Shown here one piece after another: positions 19,738 to 30,234 of a DNA stretch of 64,000 nucleotides. Origin of the DNA: a virus. Below the pieces are notes generated by a model that was not told the origin of the DNA, did not search any database, and saw nothing but the letters and a program-made list of their open reading frames with translations. The DNA lies in IMG/VR virus record IMGVR_UViG_3300043568_000218, positions 1 through 64,000 of that record; one strand, written 5' to 3'. The position numbers and the translations under genes are program-made. Numbering within the stretch: position 1 is the first letter of the stretch; every line of letters starts with the position of its first letter.

Positions 19738-22700
19738 TGATTTTCAAGTAATTGATTAGCATCGTACACTTTATTACCACTGTTTGCCGAAGCAGATTGT
19801 AAGAATCTTTGGTTAGCCATTGATAAACCTGAGAACATCTCGTTATAAGTATTACTTAATGCATTAATATCTTCATAGGTTGTTCCAAATATAGGCTGTT
19901 GTACCAGTTGACCTGCAGCATTAAATGCTTTTGCCATACCCGTATAACTATATCCACCCGTAGCATTTTTAGCAAACTGAATATTACCTCCGTACTGGTT
20001 ATAGTTATTAAGCTCTAATCCTCCATTATCTACTAAAAATTCTTCTTTAGTTTGTTGCATAGATAAGAATCCTACTGACTTAACCTTATCGGCATCCATG
20101 AAGAATGTAATCTCTGGGGACTGTCCTGCTGCTACTTTGGCTGCAAGATCCCAAGTTGCTCCATGAAGATCATCTGTACCTTTATTCTCATTGATAAAAC
20201 TCCTACTTGGTTTCCAAGTCATAGCTACTTTAGTAGCATCATTTGCTGCAAGAGCATGCATGGTAAATTGGCCAGAAGGTCTATTAGGATTTTGATCAGG
20301 CTTACCCCCATAATTTAACATTGCTGTTTGCATCATGAAGTTTAAAGCATTTTGTGCTGACCCGTCATTTTCTAAGTTAGCATAGTCACCAGCAGTAATA
20401 TCAAAACCATTTCCATATACAAACTTACTACCTTGCTGATTTCTGAAAGATTCAGATTGCATAGCAGGTAACATATCTTTTGTATAAGCATCCATTGCAA
20501 TAGAGAATGAATTTGTATTATAAGCGGCTGGATCAAAATTATATGTAGCGGCTTCTCCAAAATACTTGTTTAGTCCTCCTAATAAGCTAGGATCGCTAAA
20601 TGCCTTAATCTCTAGGCCTGATGTATTATTCTTTGACAGTGTTTCATATGCCTCAGTTAAGTCTTCATACTTATCTATAGCATCTTCTCGCATATCAGCA
20701 ATACGATCTTCCTCTGATATACTAAAGGTGTCGGCTCTTTGATAACCACCTTGTTCAGTTCTAGGATAATACTGTTCATCGTTTTTATGAGCCTCAATGT
20801 AATCAGTAAGGTATTCATCTTCTGTTTTTGCTCTACCGAAATCACTAGTAAAATACTGTCCAGAATGCCAAGAATCGACATTAGAAATTCCTGAAATTTG
20901 CGATGCAATTTTCTGATTATTTTCTTTTTGAATAGCTGTATACTTATCTAGCACAGCAATGTTACTAAGCATCTCCCCGTTATTAGCATCAATTCTATTT
21001 TGAATTTGTACTAATGACGGATTATTTTTATCTATACCATTAAATCCATTATGTAATGCTAAGTTAATTCTATCGTTTACTTTTAGATAGTAGTCATTAT
21101 GGTTAGGATCTGTTGTATTTTTTAGACCGTCTGCATAAAGTTCATACTCTCCTTTGTCATTCTTTTTAACAAGTCCTCCTTTATAAACTTTCTCTGTTTT
21201 AGGGACAACTTTTTCCACAGTTGGTGCAAGCCAGTTTGCAAGTTGCATCATCTTCTGGTCTCTCCATGATATTCCTGACCCCTCGATTACACTTTTATTA
21301 TAGGTTGTTAGATCTACATCAGCTAAAGGATTATACCAAGCTGGTGCTTCAACATTTTCGTAAGTAGTTTTATCTTCTTCAGTATATAATCCTAGAGTAG
21401 AATTAATCTCCTGCTCTATTAATGTTTTTTCTTCTGGAGTTGCAGCATTCTTTAATCTAGCATTTTGAATAGCCAGATACTGATCCATGTTATTCTGAGC
21501 ATAAGAGGTATTGGCCGTGAATAAGTTATTTAATTTACCTGCATTCTGTTGACTAATATTTGTATCTCCCGATACATTACCCGGTCCAGGAATTTTTGTA
21601 AGAATTCCTTGGTTAAACATGTCTGATAACCATCCTGCTCCTGATCCAGATCCGGGTACGGTATTTCCACCGTTCTCATACATCTTACCAGCGATATCCA
21701 TTATCTTTAATGTCTTATCATTATCGAATCGTATACCTTCTTCTATTACTCTATATCTATGATTAGTAGCAGCTAAAGCGTATTGATCCACTTCTGAATC
21801 TACTTTCATTTTTGACATAGCATAATCCCTAGCAGTAGTAGTAACTAGACCATCCATTAGGAAATAAGTCATTGCGTTATCTACTCGGTATCTTAAACCT
21901 TGGCGGTCCATAGCATCAAAGTCTATAGCATCTGTTTGGCTTAAAACCTCATCATTTTTTTCTGTTACCGCATCTATAACCTGTTCATCCTTAACTACTT
22001 GTCTATACATTTCCACAATGTCTTTATCCAAGTCTGGATCTACTCCCTCAGTCTGAATTTTTTTCTCAAGAACTTTTTTAGTAGTCTTTGTCTTATCTTT
22101 AGTCTCAGTATCTGTTTGATTCTGGGCTCTATAAAATGTATTAATCTCGTCAACCTTTGTTTTAAGATATTCTGTTTCTGCTGCCATTTCATCTCCACCA
22201 AACTTTTCAGCATTAGTCTTCATATAGTTCTTACGATCTACATAAGCTTGTGCGCTGTACATATCTTTTATTCTAGGATCATTTACAATAAGACTGCTAA
22301 AGACATTTTGTAATGTAGGAATAGATTGTGGACCATTGGTAGTCTTAATAATATATCCCCCTTGCTTAGATAAAGTTTCAGGATTAAGATCATTAGCCTT
22401 AGCAAACTCAAATAGATCCTTAGTAGCGTTTACGAATGGCGAATACTTAGGAGCAGCAAAGTTTAAAGAGTCCTCGTCAGATGACTTAGCAAAATCTTCC
22501 GCTTGGTAATCCAAAGCTCTATCGCCAACATCCCATGCTGTAACACCTTTATCTTTTGGATTAGGGTTATTACGTAAACGATCAGCCTTTGACTTCTCTC
22601 CTCTATATCGCTTTGTAAAAGACATGTCAGCTCTAAAGTAATCATTATCTATTAGAGGCTGAAATAACTTAGATGCCGTCTGTACGTTTTCTGGTAAAGA

Positions 22701-22949
22701 TAAATCGACGCCTGATAGACGCTTTATCTCATTATCTAACCCCGTAAAGAATTCATTACGACGTTCGATGTTAGGTTCCCGCATCAAGTCAGAATTTAAC
22801 AACTTGCCATATACGGAGCTGATTTTATTATAACCAGCTTCATACTGACCTTGCTTCGTTTCCAAAGCTTTTTGAAAGAAGTTAAAGTCCGGCTGAAAAG
22901 GCTGGATCTGAGGGATGTAATCTGTTAGTCCTTGTATGTACGTTGCCAT
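19734..22949 (-). CDS. 1071-aa putative virion cargo/ejection protein
   Basis: I recognise no enzymatic motif. The N-terminus (MATYIQGLTDYIPQIQPFQP) is followed by a helical stretch (about 25-110) and then long charged, Asn/Asp-rich sequence with few cysteines, as expected of an elongated structural or ejected protein. The N-terminal layout, a short Pro/Gln segment then an alpha-helical KALETKQGQYEAGYNKI region, recurs in cargo genes of crAss-like phages as far as I recall. It lies between the smaller cargo-like genes and the 1887-aa giant, and its TGA overlaps the next start codon. The 61-base leader upstream contains an AT-rich inverted repeat followed by T8, so its transcription may be partly separated from the preceding gene. 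Function beyond virion component is unknown. Confidence 0.65.
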   Translation of the reverse strand: MATYIQGLTDYIPQIQPFQPDFNFFQKALETKQGQYEAGYNKISSVYGKLLNSDLMREPNIERRNEFFTGLDNEIKRLSGVDLSLPENVQTASKLFQPLIDNDYFRADMSFTKRYRGEKSKADRLRNNPNPKDKGVTAWDVGDRALDYQAEDFAKSSDEDSLNFAAPKYSPFVNATKDLFEFAKANDLNPETLSKQGGYIIKTTNGPQSIPTLQNVFSSLIVNDPRIKDMYSAQAYVDRKNYMKTNAEKFGGDEMAAETEYLKTKVDEINTFYRAQNQTDTETKDKTKTTKKVLEKKIQTEGVDPDLDKDIVEMYRQVVKDEQVIDAVTEKNDEVLSQTDAIDFDAMDRQGLRYRVDNAMTYFLMDGLVTTTARDYAMSKMKVDSEVDQYALAATNHRYRVIEEGIRFDNDKTLKIMDIAGKMYENGGNTVPGSGSGAGWLSDMFNQGILTKIPGPGNVSGDTNISQQNAGKLNNLFTANTSYAQNNMDQYLAIQNARLKNAATPEEKTLIEQEINSTLGLYTEEDKTTYENVEAPAWYNPLADVDLTTYNKSVIEGSGISWRDQKMMQLANWLAPTVEKVVPKTEKVYKGGLVKKNDKGEYELYADGLKNTTDPNHNDYYLKVNDRINLALHNGFNGIDKNNPSLVQIQNRIDANNGEMLSNIAVLDKYTAIQKENNQKIASQISGISNVDSWHSGQYFTSDFGRAKTEDEYLTDYIEAHKNDEQYYPRTEQGGYQRADTFSISEEDRIADMREDAIDKYEDLTEAYETLSKNNTSGLEIKAFSDPSLLGGLNKYFGEAATYNFDPAAYNTNSFSIAMDAYTKDMLPAMQSESFRNQQGSKFVYGNGFDITAGDYANLENDGSAQNALNFMMQTAMLNYGGKPDQNPNRPSGQFTMHALAANDATKVAMTWKPSRSFINENKGTDDLHGATWDLAAKVAAGQSPEITFFMDADKVKSVGFLSMQQTKEEFLVDNGGLELNNYNQYGGNIQFAKNATGGYSYTGMAKAFNAAGQLVQQPIFGTTYEDINALSNTYNEMFSGLSMANQRFLQSASANSGNKVYDANQLLENQ

Positions 22950-22967
22950 ATCTTATTGTAAAAATAC

Positions 22968-22998
22968 GAAAAAAAATCTTTAAAGTTTAATAAACTTT
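22968..22998 (-). terminator. Weak AT-rich inverted repeat followed by T8 (possible terminator)
   Basis: A perfect 8-bp inverted repeat with a one-base centre (AAAGTTTA/TAAACTTT, 22982-22998) is followed on the minus strand by AAAGA and then eight T (22976-22969). It sits in the 61-base gap between two cargo-like genes. The stem is all A/T except for one G-C pair and the loop is too tight for the innermost pairs, so it may be an attenuating terminator or merely AT-rich spacer. Confidence 0.3.
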
Positions 22999-23010
22999 TT
23001 AAGTTTAAAT

Positions 23011-25935
23011 TTAAAATGCTCCCACTAAGTAACTATACGGAATAGGTCCTCCCTTCTTCTGATAATAGTTAGGATTCTCTCCTGCTGCATAAGTTGCCGG
23101 ATTTCCTGCCGCTGGTGCTGCCTCATTATAAGCATTAAAGTAAGCTTGGTTTTGAGGATCCAGCATTGGTTTAGATTTTCCTTTTGTCCAAACTGCAGCT
23201 GCTGCGCCTGGATCTATATCAGGATTATCTCTCATGAATTGAGCAAATGCTTCAGCATCACTTGCCACGCTATTTGCGTTTTCGTTAGCTATAACATCTC
23301 TTCCTTTTATGAAATCCATATCTCCTCCTGATGCAGGATCAATATGGTAATTAGGATACATAGCGTTTAGCACCTGAGTTTTTGATCTATTAGTGTAAGC
23401 ATCTGAAAGAGCTTCTGTCCATTTTGCACCAGCGTCTCTCTTCGCATTATCGTAGTTTTGATTAAGTGTATTAACCTGGTCAACGTAAGTTTGAATATTT
23501 TGTTTATTCATAGCCTGTGATTTGTTCATTATATCGGCAACCTTATATGAATACTCGTTAGCAGTATTAACATTAAGACCGTTATAACGTCCCATAGTTT
23601 GACCTATAATCTCTGCAAGCTTTCCTTGAGTTTCGGAAGCTCTTGCCCCCAAAGCTTGAGTAGATCCAGATACAGCTCTTGCCACATCCATTGCTCCTCT
23701 TGCGGCAGAGACATTAGCATAGTTTTCTTGCTCAGGATTGTAGTATGTAACATTCGGTAAAGTCGGCGACATTGTTTGCAATGACGGATAATACTTATTA
23801 ATGTTAAAGTAATTCTGTGCGGCATTCGCATTACGAAGTCTGTCCTGTAACCAGAATGGTGTATACTGGTCTCCTTTAACATAGTCAGGAGATTTTGGTT
23901 GTTTTATAGTTGGATCAAGTAATCTTGACTCTTCTGTTTCCGTAGGGTTTAGCGGATCAACTTTTCTCTCAAAAGTAAAAGCATCAGCATGCTCTAATCC
24001 TAATTTTTTGTCGTCGCTTAATCCTGGACGAAATTCTCCGGGATTAAAGAAGTTTTCTACTGCGTCAACATAGTTAAGGTTAGTTACAACGTTACCGTCT
24101 TTATCTTTAATTTCTCTAGCTGTCTTAACTCTTTTATTTCCTTGAATAAAAGCTTCTGTGTATAACTGGTCAGGCTTTGAGATATTAGCTTTGATATGTG
24201 AATCATTTATATCCATGCCCAAAGAGTAGAACATATTCTTTCTATTCGCTGTTTTACCATCAACATCCCCTACGGTTACTTCAGGAAGTGCTTCCCATTG
24301 TTCAGGAGTACCATTTGGATTGCGAGCTTTCCAGAAACGATATTCATAAAATGATGGGTCAGTATAACCAAAAAAACCGCCTCCAGATTTTTGTCGAGAC
24401 ACTTGATATTTAGGTTCATCTGGTACGCCTAATACATCTGACTCTGCTCCATAAGATAAAAACTTAGTTAAGAAATCTTTCTCAGCCGTAGTCATTTTAC
24501 CACGAGCTTCAGACTTTATATCCCAACCAGGATTGTACGTATTATCATTATCTTTCCACTTCTCAGCATGATAAACAGCCGCCTTAGCATCCTCTAATTT
24601 TTTTAGTATTGCTTCAGCCTTTATTTTATCTTCTTCAAGATTTCCAGTATAGTTTGTTTTACCTGACTTAGTAGTAGAAATAGGTTTAGTTTGATCATAT
24701 GATGAGACCTTGTAATACTTACCGTCTTCCTCATAGACATCTCCAGAATTCACGGCCTTGTCTTTAGATACAATTTTAGTATTAGCATCTACCGCAGGCT
24801 TCACTACTTTCTTTACAATATATTTTTTACCGTTCTTTACAACGATACTCTCTCCTTCTTTTAATTCTACAGTAGGCTCTGTTGTTGTAGTAGGACCGTA
24901 TTGTACAAAGTCTTTAATTTTTGTTCCATAACCATCTACATAATAAACGGCACCATTAGCATCAGTTCTTACAAATATACCAGAGTTAGGATCAGGACGA
25001 TTAGGATTACTTTGATCTAAACTACTAGGTTGATTTATTACTTCACTTAAAAGTTTTTTATACACATCATCATAGTATGCTCTTTCTCCATCGCGTTGAG
25101 CTCTTCTTTCTGCTTTTCTTTGCTTTCTAGGATTATCATATACCATATCATTAGGATCTGGTTCTCCTGTAGTTCCGCCCGGGGCATATTGTCTTAGATG
25201 ACTCATCTGTCCTCCTCGTCTAGCCATAGGCATTTGAGGGGGCATCATTTCTTCTTGTTGACTAGCCATAGCTCCTTGCTGCATTGCCATCATCTCTTCC
25301 TCTGGAGCAGAAGGCATACCTTGCTGAGGTTGCTGAGGTTGTTCCGGTTGTAAATCAGTCGGCATAAATATACTAGGATCTAACTGATACTTTGCTAGAT
25401 ACGGCATTGCAACTGTAGGAAGTCCTCCAGGAAAACCTTTCATTGATTCTTGAATCAATGCTAATTTAGCTAACTTAACATTATAGTTCGCTATAACTTG
25501 TTCGGCCGTACTTACTTGTAAAGCATCTGAGTTAGCATCAATTAATATCTTACGGTATGTATTTATATCATACTTCTTTGCTATCTCTGCTGGAGTATAT
25601 CCTCCTTTCTTCTCAGGCATTCCGAATTCTGCAAGTTGTACAGGATCTTTAATTCTCATTGATCTAGTATCACTAAAGATAAATGATTCTGCCGGAATAG
25701 CTAAAGGTACACCTCCTTCAAAGTGACGTTTACCTTTAATATTATAGTGTGCTGGTCCACCTTGCTTATTAGGGATAAGAACGGTCTCTCCTCCTTCTGC
25801 TTCAAGGTTAGCAACTTTCCTAGGAACACCACTTAAATATTTGCGAATATCAAGGGGCTTTTTACCTAAAGTGTTTGGGATATACTGCGGAGCCATTTGG
25901 TTCCCAGTACGTATGTTATTATTGTTACCGTACAT
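23011..25935 (-). CDS. 974-aa putative virion cargo protein with Gly-Gly motifs and Gln/Met-rich linker
   Basis: The N-terminal ~130 residues hold a compact region rich in GG turns (AEGGETVLIP, KQGGPAHY, HFEGGVPLAIP), then a helical segment to about 185. A Pro/Gln/Met linker (about 195-245, PEQPQQPQQGMPSAPEEEMM) follows, ending in ARRGGQM. The middle is charged, with a KEGESIVVKNGKKYIVKKV beta-type stretch, and the C-terminus ends KKGGPIPYSYLVGAF. The N-terminal GG-rich block is common in large virion genes of Bacteroidota phages as far as I recall, but I cannot name a family. Neighbours on both sides share the GG-centred motifs, which suggests a common assembly or sorting role. No catalytic motif was seen. 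The start at 25935 lies two bases after the upstream stop, which fits tight coupling. Confidence 0.65.
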   Translation of the reverse strand: MYGNNNNIRTGNQMAPQYIPNTLGKKPLDIRKYLSGVPRKVANLEAEGGETVLIPNKQGGPAHYNIKGKRHFEGGVPLAIPAESFIFSDTRSMRIKDPVQLAEFGMPEKKGGYTPAEIAKKYDINTYRKILIDANSDALQVSTAEQVIANYNVKLAKLALIQESMKGFPGGLPTVAMPYLAKYQLDPSIFMPTDLQPEQPQQPQQGMPSAPEEEMMAMQQGAMASQQEEMMPPQMPMARRGGQMSHLRQYAPGGTTGEPDPNDMVYDNPRKQRKAERRAQRDGERAYYDDVYKKLLSEVINQPSSLDQSNPNRPDPNSGIFVRTDANGAVYYVDGYGTKIKDFVQYGPTTTTEPTVELKEGESIVVKNGKKYIVKKVVKPAVDANTKIVSKDKAVNSGDVYEEDGKYYKVSSYDQTKPISTTKSGKTNYTGNLEEDKIKAEAILKKLEDAKAAVYHAEKWKDNDNTYNPGWDIKSEARGKMTTAEKDFLTKFLSYGAESDVLGVPDEPKYQVSRQKSGGGFFGYTDPSFYEYRFWKARNPNGTPEQWEALPEVTVGDVDGKTANRKNMFYSLGMDINDSHIKANISKPDQLYTEAFIQGNKRVKTAREIKDKDGNVVTNLNYVDAVENFFNPGEFRPGLSDDKKLGLEHADAFTFERKVDPLNPTETEESRLLDPTIKQPKSPDYVKGDQYTPFWLQDRLRNANAAQNYFNINKYYPSLQTMSPTLPNVTYYNPEQENYANVSAARGAMDVARAVSGSTQALGARASETQGKLAEIIGQTMGRYNGLNVNTANEYSYKVADIMNKSQAMNKQNIQTYVDQVNTLNQNYDNAKRDAGAKWTEALSDAYTNRSKTQVLNAMYPNYHIDPASGGDMDFIKGRDVIANENANSVASDAEAFAQFMRDNPDIDPGAAAAVWTKGKSKPMLDPQNQAYFNAYNEAAPAAGNPATYAAGENPNYYQKKGGPIPYSYLVGAF

Positions 25936-25937
25936 AT

Positions 25938-28847
25938 TTATAGATATGAAAGTTTACCGCCTCTTTTTAAAATATCGTTTATCTGTTCTTCTGTCAAATA
26001 TACTTCATCTCCTTCCTTCATGCTATCTAACATACTTCCTCCCATTTGAGCATAGCCTGTATTGAATACAGGAATACCGCTTCCGTCTCCGATCATACGT
26101 TTACCACTATTAATTATGTCGTTACCATAGAATGACGGAGCTGTATTAAATACATTTGAAGCTTGGGACGCCTCGCTGAGTTTTCTTGCATTAGCCACTC
26201 TTTCATCTTGATTAAAAAAAGCAGTAGCAGCAGACATGTTTCGCATCATCTTATTAAAGCTAGGCTTTTTCTTTGTCTTTGATTTCTGCTTTACGTTAAA
26301 TGGATTTTCAACAAACCATATATTAGGATCATCTGACTTATCGTACTCTGTACCCTTATCTAAAACATCTATTCTTTGTTGATCGGTCATTGGGGCAGAA
26401 CTTGGAAACTCTAATGGTTTTCCTGTAGTAGGGTCATAAATTATTCCATCTTCCTCTTCTTCAGCCATGTCTGTAAAACTAAACGGTCCCCCCGGTCCAA
26501 ACATAGGTATCATAGTACCACCGTGTTTTTTCTTAAGCTCCGTAGTCCCATACTTTTGCTCATTAATTGCAATAAGCCTATTAATATAATCATCCGTCTT
26601 ACTAGGATCTGAATTATCAAAGGTATTCCAGTTATTAGTAGTATTGTCTACTCTTGCTGCCCAACCCGGATATCTTACACTAATGTTTCCATTTTTTCTC
26701 TCTAAGCGGCTATATGATAATTTACGTTGATCTCCGTATGCTGAATTAAATGCTTCCGGGTCATCATTATATTGCTGAGTAATTAAAGCTTGTGTTGCAG
26801 GGTCATTCCAAAGTCTATCTATCTCAGCTTTATTATCTCTTAAAGCAACTCTAAGATTTGCATTAGATTTTTGAATAGGTCTTCCATTTTTATCTACACC
26901 AGTCTTCTCCATTCCTAAAAACATCCCATCAGCTCCCTCAACTCCTGCGGCATACATTAAGTCTAGTCTTGGATCCATTGATGTATTAACTACAGCATCT
27001 TTTACATGCATCCTAAGAGCCGTCGGAAGTTTAGAAGTTTGATCTAAGATCTTTTGTTTTTCTTTTGCTTCTTCTGCAGTAACGGTCTTACTTGGAGTAG
27101 TAAACGCATCTCCTTTTTTTATATTAGCAAAGTAATCGTTTATAGTAGCATTCGTGTAACTAGGTAGTCCTGCAGGCTTATAGTTTCTCCAGTCATTAGG
27201 ATCAGTTGAAGAAGTAGTACTCTTATTATTCCCTTTAGCTGCTGATGCAGTTGCTGCGGCGCTTGCTGCAGTAGTAGATACAACAGCATTTAATGTTGGA
27301 TCCCAAGTGTATCCTGGAGGTAATTGATTTCCTGAAGGATCTACATTAGGTTGTGGCTGCGGTTGTGATTGTGATTGTGATAACACAGTTGTTGGATTAG
27401 GTCCTACGTTAGCCGCACCTGGTACACCTGGTACATTAGGATATTCAGGAGATCCAGGGATATACTGAGATTGGAAAGGAGCTTCTTGCGAATCTGTACG
27501 CCTAGGTCCGGATTGATCTATTTCCATATTACCTGGAAAATCTTGCCATCCTCCACTAGGTGGAAAATAGTCTGTATCTTGGCCAGGACGGAATGTATAG
27601 TCTTCTGCCGCTTTAACACCTGGACTAACTATTCTTGGATCGTTAGGATCCGGTTGAGGCCCAGTAGTTTTATTTTGTGTAGTTGATCCAGGAACTGTTG
27701 TTGATCCAGGAACTGTTGTTGATCCTGGAGCAGTCCCATTATTATTGCTAGCATACGGATCACCAGATAGTTTACCGTACTGCCATGTAGTAATATTTCT
27801 CTTGAAAGGACCCCAACCTTTTTCTTCAATAATAGGTGGACCTAATAATTTAGTATCTAGGTAAGTACCTTTTTGCATAGCTTGAGCAAAGTCTTTTGTA
27901 AGTCTATTACGATTTCTGTAATCGAATCTAGTACCTTCCTCTTTCTTTGCTTCAGCAGCTTCGAACATACGGCCATCAGGCCCAATAGCATAAAGCTTAC
28001 CGTTGATCATCTGTGTTCTAAAACCGTCTTTCTTATCTTCTTTATTAACACCAGTTCCTGTATTATTAGCAGTAGCATTAGCATATGCTTCTTTAGCCTC
28101 TTTTGATTTAGTAGGATCTCCGTTTAACAACATATCTGGGCCACCACCAATAGTAGTAGTGCTTGGGTTCTCATCCCCTACATATTTGTCTAGTCCTCCG
28201 CCATAGCCCATCTCTCCGTAAGTGTAGTTCTCATAGACCGGATTCTTCTGTTTAAATATATCGGCCATGCCCGTTCTGAACTTACTCTTGATATCAGTAT
28301 AGGTATCAGGAATACCATTCTTTTTATTATAGGCAGCTTCACGATCAATTAAAGATGTTCTTTGACCAAAGTCTTTAAATGCATTTTTTACGTCTCCTAT
28401 TTTATTCTTAGCAAACATTTCTAAGTTGCCGGCATCATAAAGACTACTTCCGTAATCAGGACGTTGGTTAACATTCATACCGTATCCGGCCTGAACCATT
28501 TCCTCATCTGTATATTCTCTCTCCTCGTTCTCTCCCTGTGATTCTCTCATTACCTCTTTTAACAGATTCTTCTGAGCAGTTTCCTGAATGGTCTTAATAA
28601 AAGTGTTAACCCTATTAGTATAGAAACTTTGGTCGCCTTCATCCATATCTGTGTCACCACCTTCTGCTAGGATTGGATATTTACCTCCATAATAATGTTC
28701 AAACTCCTGCATAGTTTTCATATCAACACCGTTTAAATCTGCACCGGTTTGATATTCAGGAAGTTGACCAGGCATAGCTTGGGTATAACCTACAGGGCCA
28801 CCGCCATTGAATCGAAGAAAAAGTCTAGATAATTTTTCGTTTTTCAT
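25938..28847 (-). CDS. 969-aa putative virion cargo protein with repetitive Pro/Ser/Thr linkers
   Basis: The protein starts MKNEKLSRLFLRFNGGGPVG and ends DILKRGGKLSYL, with further KHGGTM and QMGGSM motifs near the C-terminus, so it belongs to the same GG-motif group as its neighbours. The middle carries low-complexity linkers: three PGSTT repeats near residues 375-390, an SQSQSQPQPQP run near 490-500, and an Ala/Thr/Ser run near 525-545. Between them, at about 590-740, there is a folded-looking block (LPTALRMHVKDAVVNTSMDP, then YNDDPEAFNSAYGD). That block resembles a lysozyme- or glycosidase-like helical domain only loosely, and I do not assign it. Located between cargo-like genes; packaging in the virion is inferred. 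Confidence 0.65.
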   Translation of the reverse strand: MKNEKLSRLFLRFNGGGPVGYTQAMPGQLPEYQTGADLNGVDMKTMQEFEHYYGGKYPILAEGGDTDMDEGDQSFYTNRVNTFIKTIQETAQKNLLKEVMRESQGENEEREYTDEEMVQAGYGMNVNQRPDYGSSLYDAGNLEMFAKNKIGDVKNAFKDFGQRTSLIDREAAYNKKNGIPDTYTDIKSKFRTGMADIFKQKNPVYENYTYGEMGYGGGLDKYVGDENPSTTTIGGGPDMLLNGDPTKSKEAKEAYANATANNTGTGVNKEDKKDGFRTQMINGKLYAIGPDGRMFEAAEAKKEEGTRFDYRNRNRLTKDFAQAMQKGTYLDTKLLGPPIIEEKGWGPFKRNITTWQYGKLSGDPYASNNNGTAPGSTTVPGSTTVPGSTTQNKTTGPQPDPNDPRIVSPGVKAAEDYTFRPGQDTDYFPPSGGWQDFPGNMEIDQSGPRRTDSQEAPFQSQYIPGSPEYPNVPGVPGAANVGPNPTTVLSQSQSQPQPQPNVDPSGNQLPPGYTWDPTLNAVVSTTAASAAATASAAKGNNKSTTSSTDPNDWRNYKPAGLPSYTNATINDYFANIKKGDAFTTPSKTVTAEEAKEKQKILDQTSKLPTALRMHVKDAVVNTSMDPRLDLMYAAGVEGADGMFLGMEKTGVDKNGRPIQKSNANLRVALRDNKAEIDRLWNDPATQALITQQYNDDPEAFNSAYGDQRKLSYSRLERKNGNISVRYPGWAARVDNTTNNWNTFDNSDPSKTDDYINRLIAINEQKYGTTELKKKHGGTMIPMFGPGGPFSFTDMAEEEEDGIIYDPTTGKPLEFPSSAPMTDQQRIDVLDKGTEYDKSDDPNIWFVENPFNVKQKSKTKKKPSFNKMMRNMSAATAFFNQDERVANARKLSEASQASNVFNTAPSFYGNDIINSGKRMIGDGSGIPVFNTGYAQMGGSMLDSMKEGDEVYLTEEQINDILKRGGKLSYL
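27682..27735 (-). repeat. Three tandem 18-bp repeats encoding PGSTT(V) units
   Basis: On the plus strand GTTGATCCAGGAACTGTT occurs at 27682-27699 and 27700-27717, with a diverged copy at 27718-27735. In the coding direction this gives repeated T-V-P-G-S-T units in a flexible linker of the 969-aa protein. The in-frame length of 18 allows copy number to vary without breaking the gene. Confidence 0.85.
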
Positions 28848-28887
28848 AAGCTGCTAAGATAAGCATTATATTATAAGATACTGATTT

Positions 28888-30234
28888 TTACTTGTTTTTC
28901 CAATTGTTAGGTAGCGAGTCTATCTTTACTCGCTTTAAGGATCCTCCATATTTTTCTTGCATTAAACCTAACCTTTTTATTTGATCATAAAACTTACTGT
29001 AAGATCCAGGATCGGTCATTGTCTTAAATCTTTCTCCAGTAAGTTCATATCTATCTGTTGCCCCTTGTGGTCCAACATATTGACCCGAAACTATCATTGG
29101 TATATCTACATCTCCTTCATCATAACCTACAGTAGCTTTATATTCTGTAGCTCCTGTGCCCATACCTAAGTTAGGTCTTCTAGGATCAGGTAGTATTTCA
29201 CCAGTCCTAGGATTTCTTGGTTGATTATACTCAGGTAAGGTATATATATTTTGTTCTTTAAGCGGTAATCCAAATGGCATATCCCCGCCTTCTTGTTTCT
29301 TTGGTTTTAAGCCAATTGCTCCTGTAAATGTATTATAAGCAGATTTAGCAAAACCCTGAGAGTCTTCTGCAGCAGCTGTGTTATATGCATTTGTACCAAT
29401 ACCGTAATATTTTCCAATTTGCTTAGCGCCTGTCTGCCAAGGCCCAAAACCAGAAAATGTTTTAATTCCGGTTGATGCAATATTTCCTAAACCCGCAGCC
29501 AACTGATCTGTGTTCCCTGTTCTATTATAGTCTTTAAAACTTTTAATTGTTTCAGGAACAACTTTATTTCCAAAATCATAAGCGCCTTTTGCTCTTAGTG
29601 CTCCAGACACTTCCGGTATTGCTTCAAAAGCTGCACTAGTTTCTCCAAGAGTAGTAGCAGCTGCCCCTAATGATGAAAGAGCTACAGGGGCCATAAAGGC
29701 CGCTTCAAAAATAGGAACACTAGGAAGACCTGCAGGATCCATATCTGACACGCTTCTGTTCTTGTAGTATTCTATCTCCTGCCTGTTTTTTTCTTCTCTT
29801 TGCGCTTTAAGTGCAGCGTTCTCATTTGCAATACCAGCGTTTACTTTTGTAGGACCTACGCTTGATTTCTCATAAGCAGGATTGGGTTGTCCTGCTGTAG
29901 CCCTTTGTTGTCTTACTTCCTGGGGTACAGATACGGGAGCATTAGGTTTACTAGCTGCAATATTTCTTTGAACATTCTGTAGCTGTGGGGCTGCTAGTTG
30001 TGGGCCTTGCGGTATAGAAGCGTCAGGTTGGTATCCAAAACCAGGTCTTGGATTTTTTCCCCAGTTTGATTTTTGGTAATCAGCAACAGAGTTCCATCCC
30101 ATAGCTTGGGCTCTTTTATTAAGCTCAAGGTTTTCTGCATAACTTTTACTAGTATCATAGCTAGTATCAAAATTTTGATTAAGCCCGTACTGTGCTTTAG
30201 GTAAAGATAATATCTTAACTTTTTTATAAGCCAT
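28888..30234 (-). CDS. 448-aa putative virion cargo protein with matching N- and C-terminal VKIxSLP motifs
   Basis: I chose ATG 30234 because the sequence from there (MAYKKVKILSLPKAQYG) is protein-like, while the six extra residues from 30252 lie deeper in the upstream gene. The protein begins with KKVKILSLPKAQYG and ends with KYGGSLKRVKIDSLPNNW, so the same K-V-K-I-x-S-L-P motif sits at both ends. The middle (about 165-300) is Ala/Gly-rich and helical and could contact membranes or pack tightly. Residues about 340-420 form a beta-rich block ending in YELTGERFKTMTDPGSY. The start overlaps the upstream gene by 11 bases. I do not recognise an enzyme. The shared terminal motif and GG motif suggest a packaged protein or an assembly adaptor, which is inference. 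Confidence 0.65.
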   Translation of the reverse strand: MAYKKVKILSLPKAQYGLNQNFDTSYDTSKSYAENLELNKRAQAMGWNSVADYQKSNWGKNPRPGFGYQPDASIPQGPQLAAPQLQNVQRNIAASKPNAPVSVPQEVRQQRATAGQPNPAYEKSSVGPTKVNAGIANENAALKAQREEKNRQEIEYYKNRSVSDMDPAGLPSVPIFEAAFMAPVALSSLGAAATTLGETSAAFEAIPEVSGALRAKGAYDFGNKVVPETIKSFKDYNRTGNTDQLAAGLGNIASTGIKTFSGFGPWQTGAKQIGKYYGIGTNAYNTAAAEDSQGFAKSAYNTFTGAIGLKPKKQEGGDMPFGLPLKEQNIYTLPEYNQPRNPRTGEILPDPRRPNLGMGTGATEYKATVGYDEGDVDIPMIVSGQYVGPQGATDRYELTGERFKTMTDPGSYSKFYDQIKRLGLMQEKYGGSLKRVKIDSLPNNWKNK

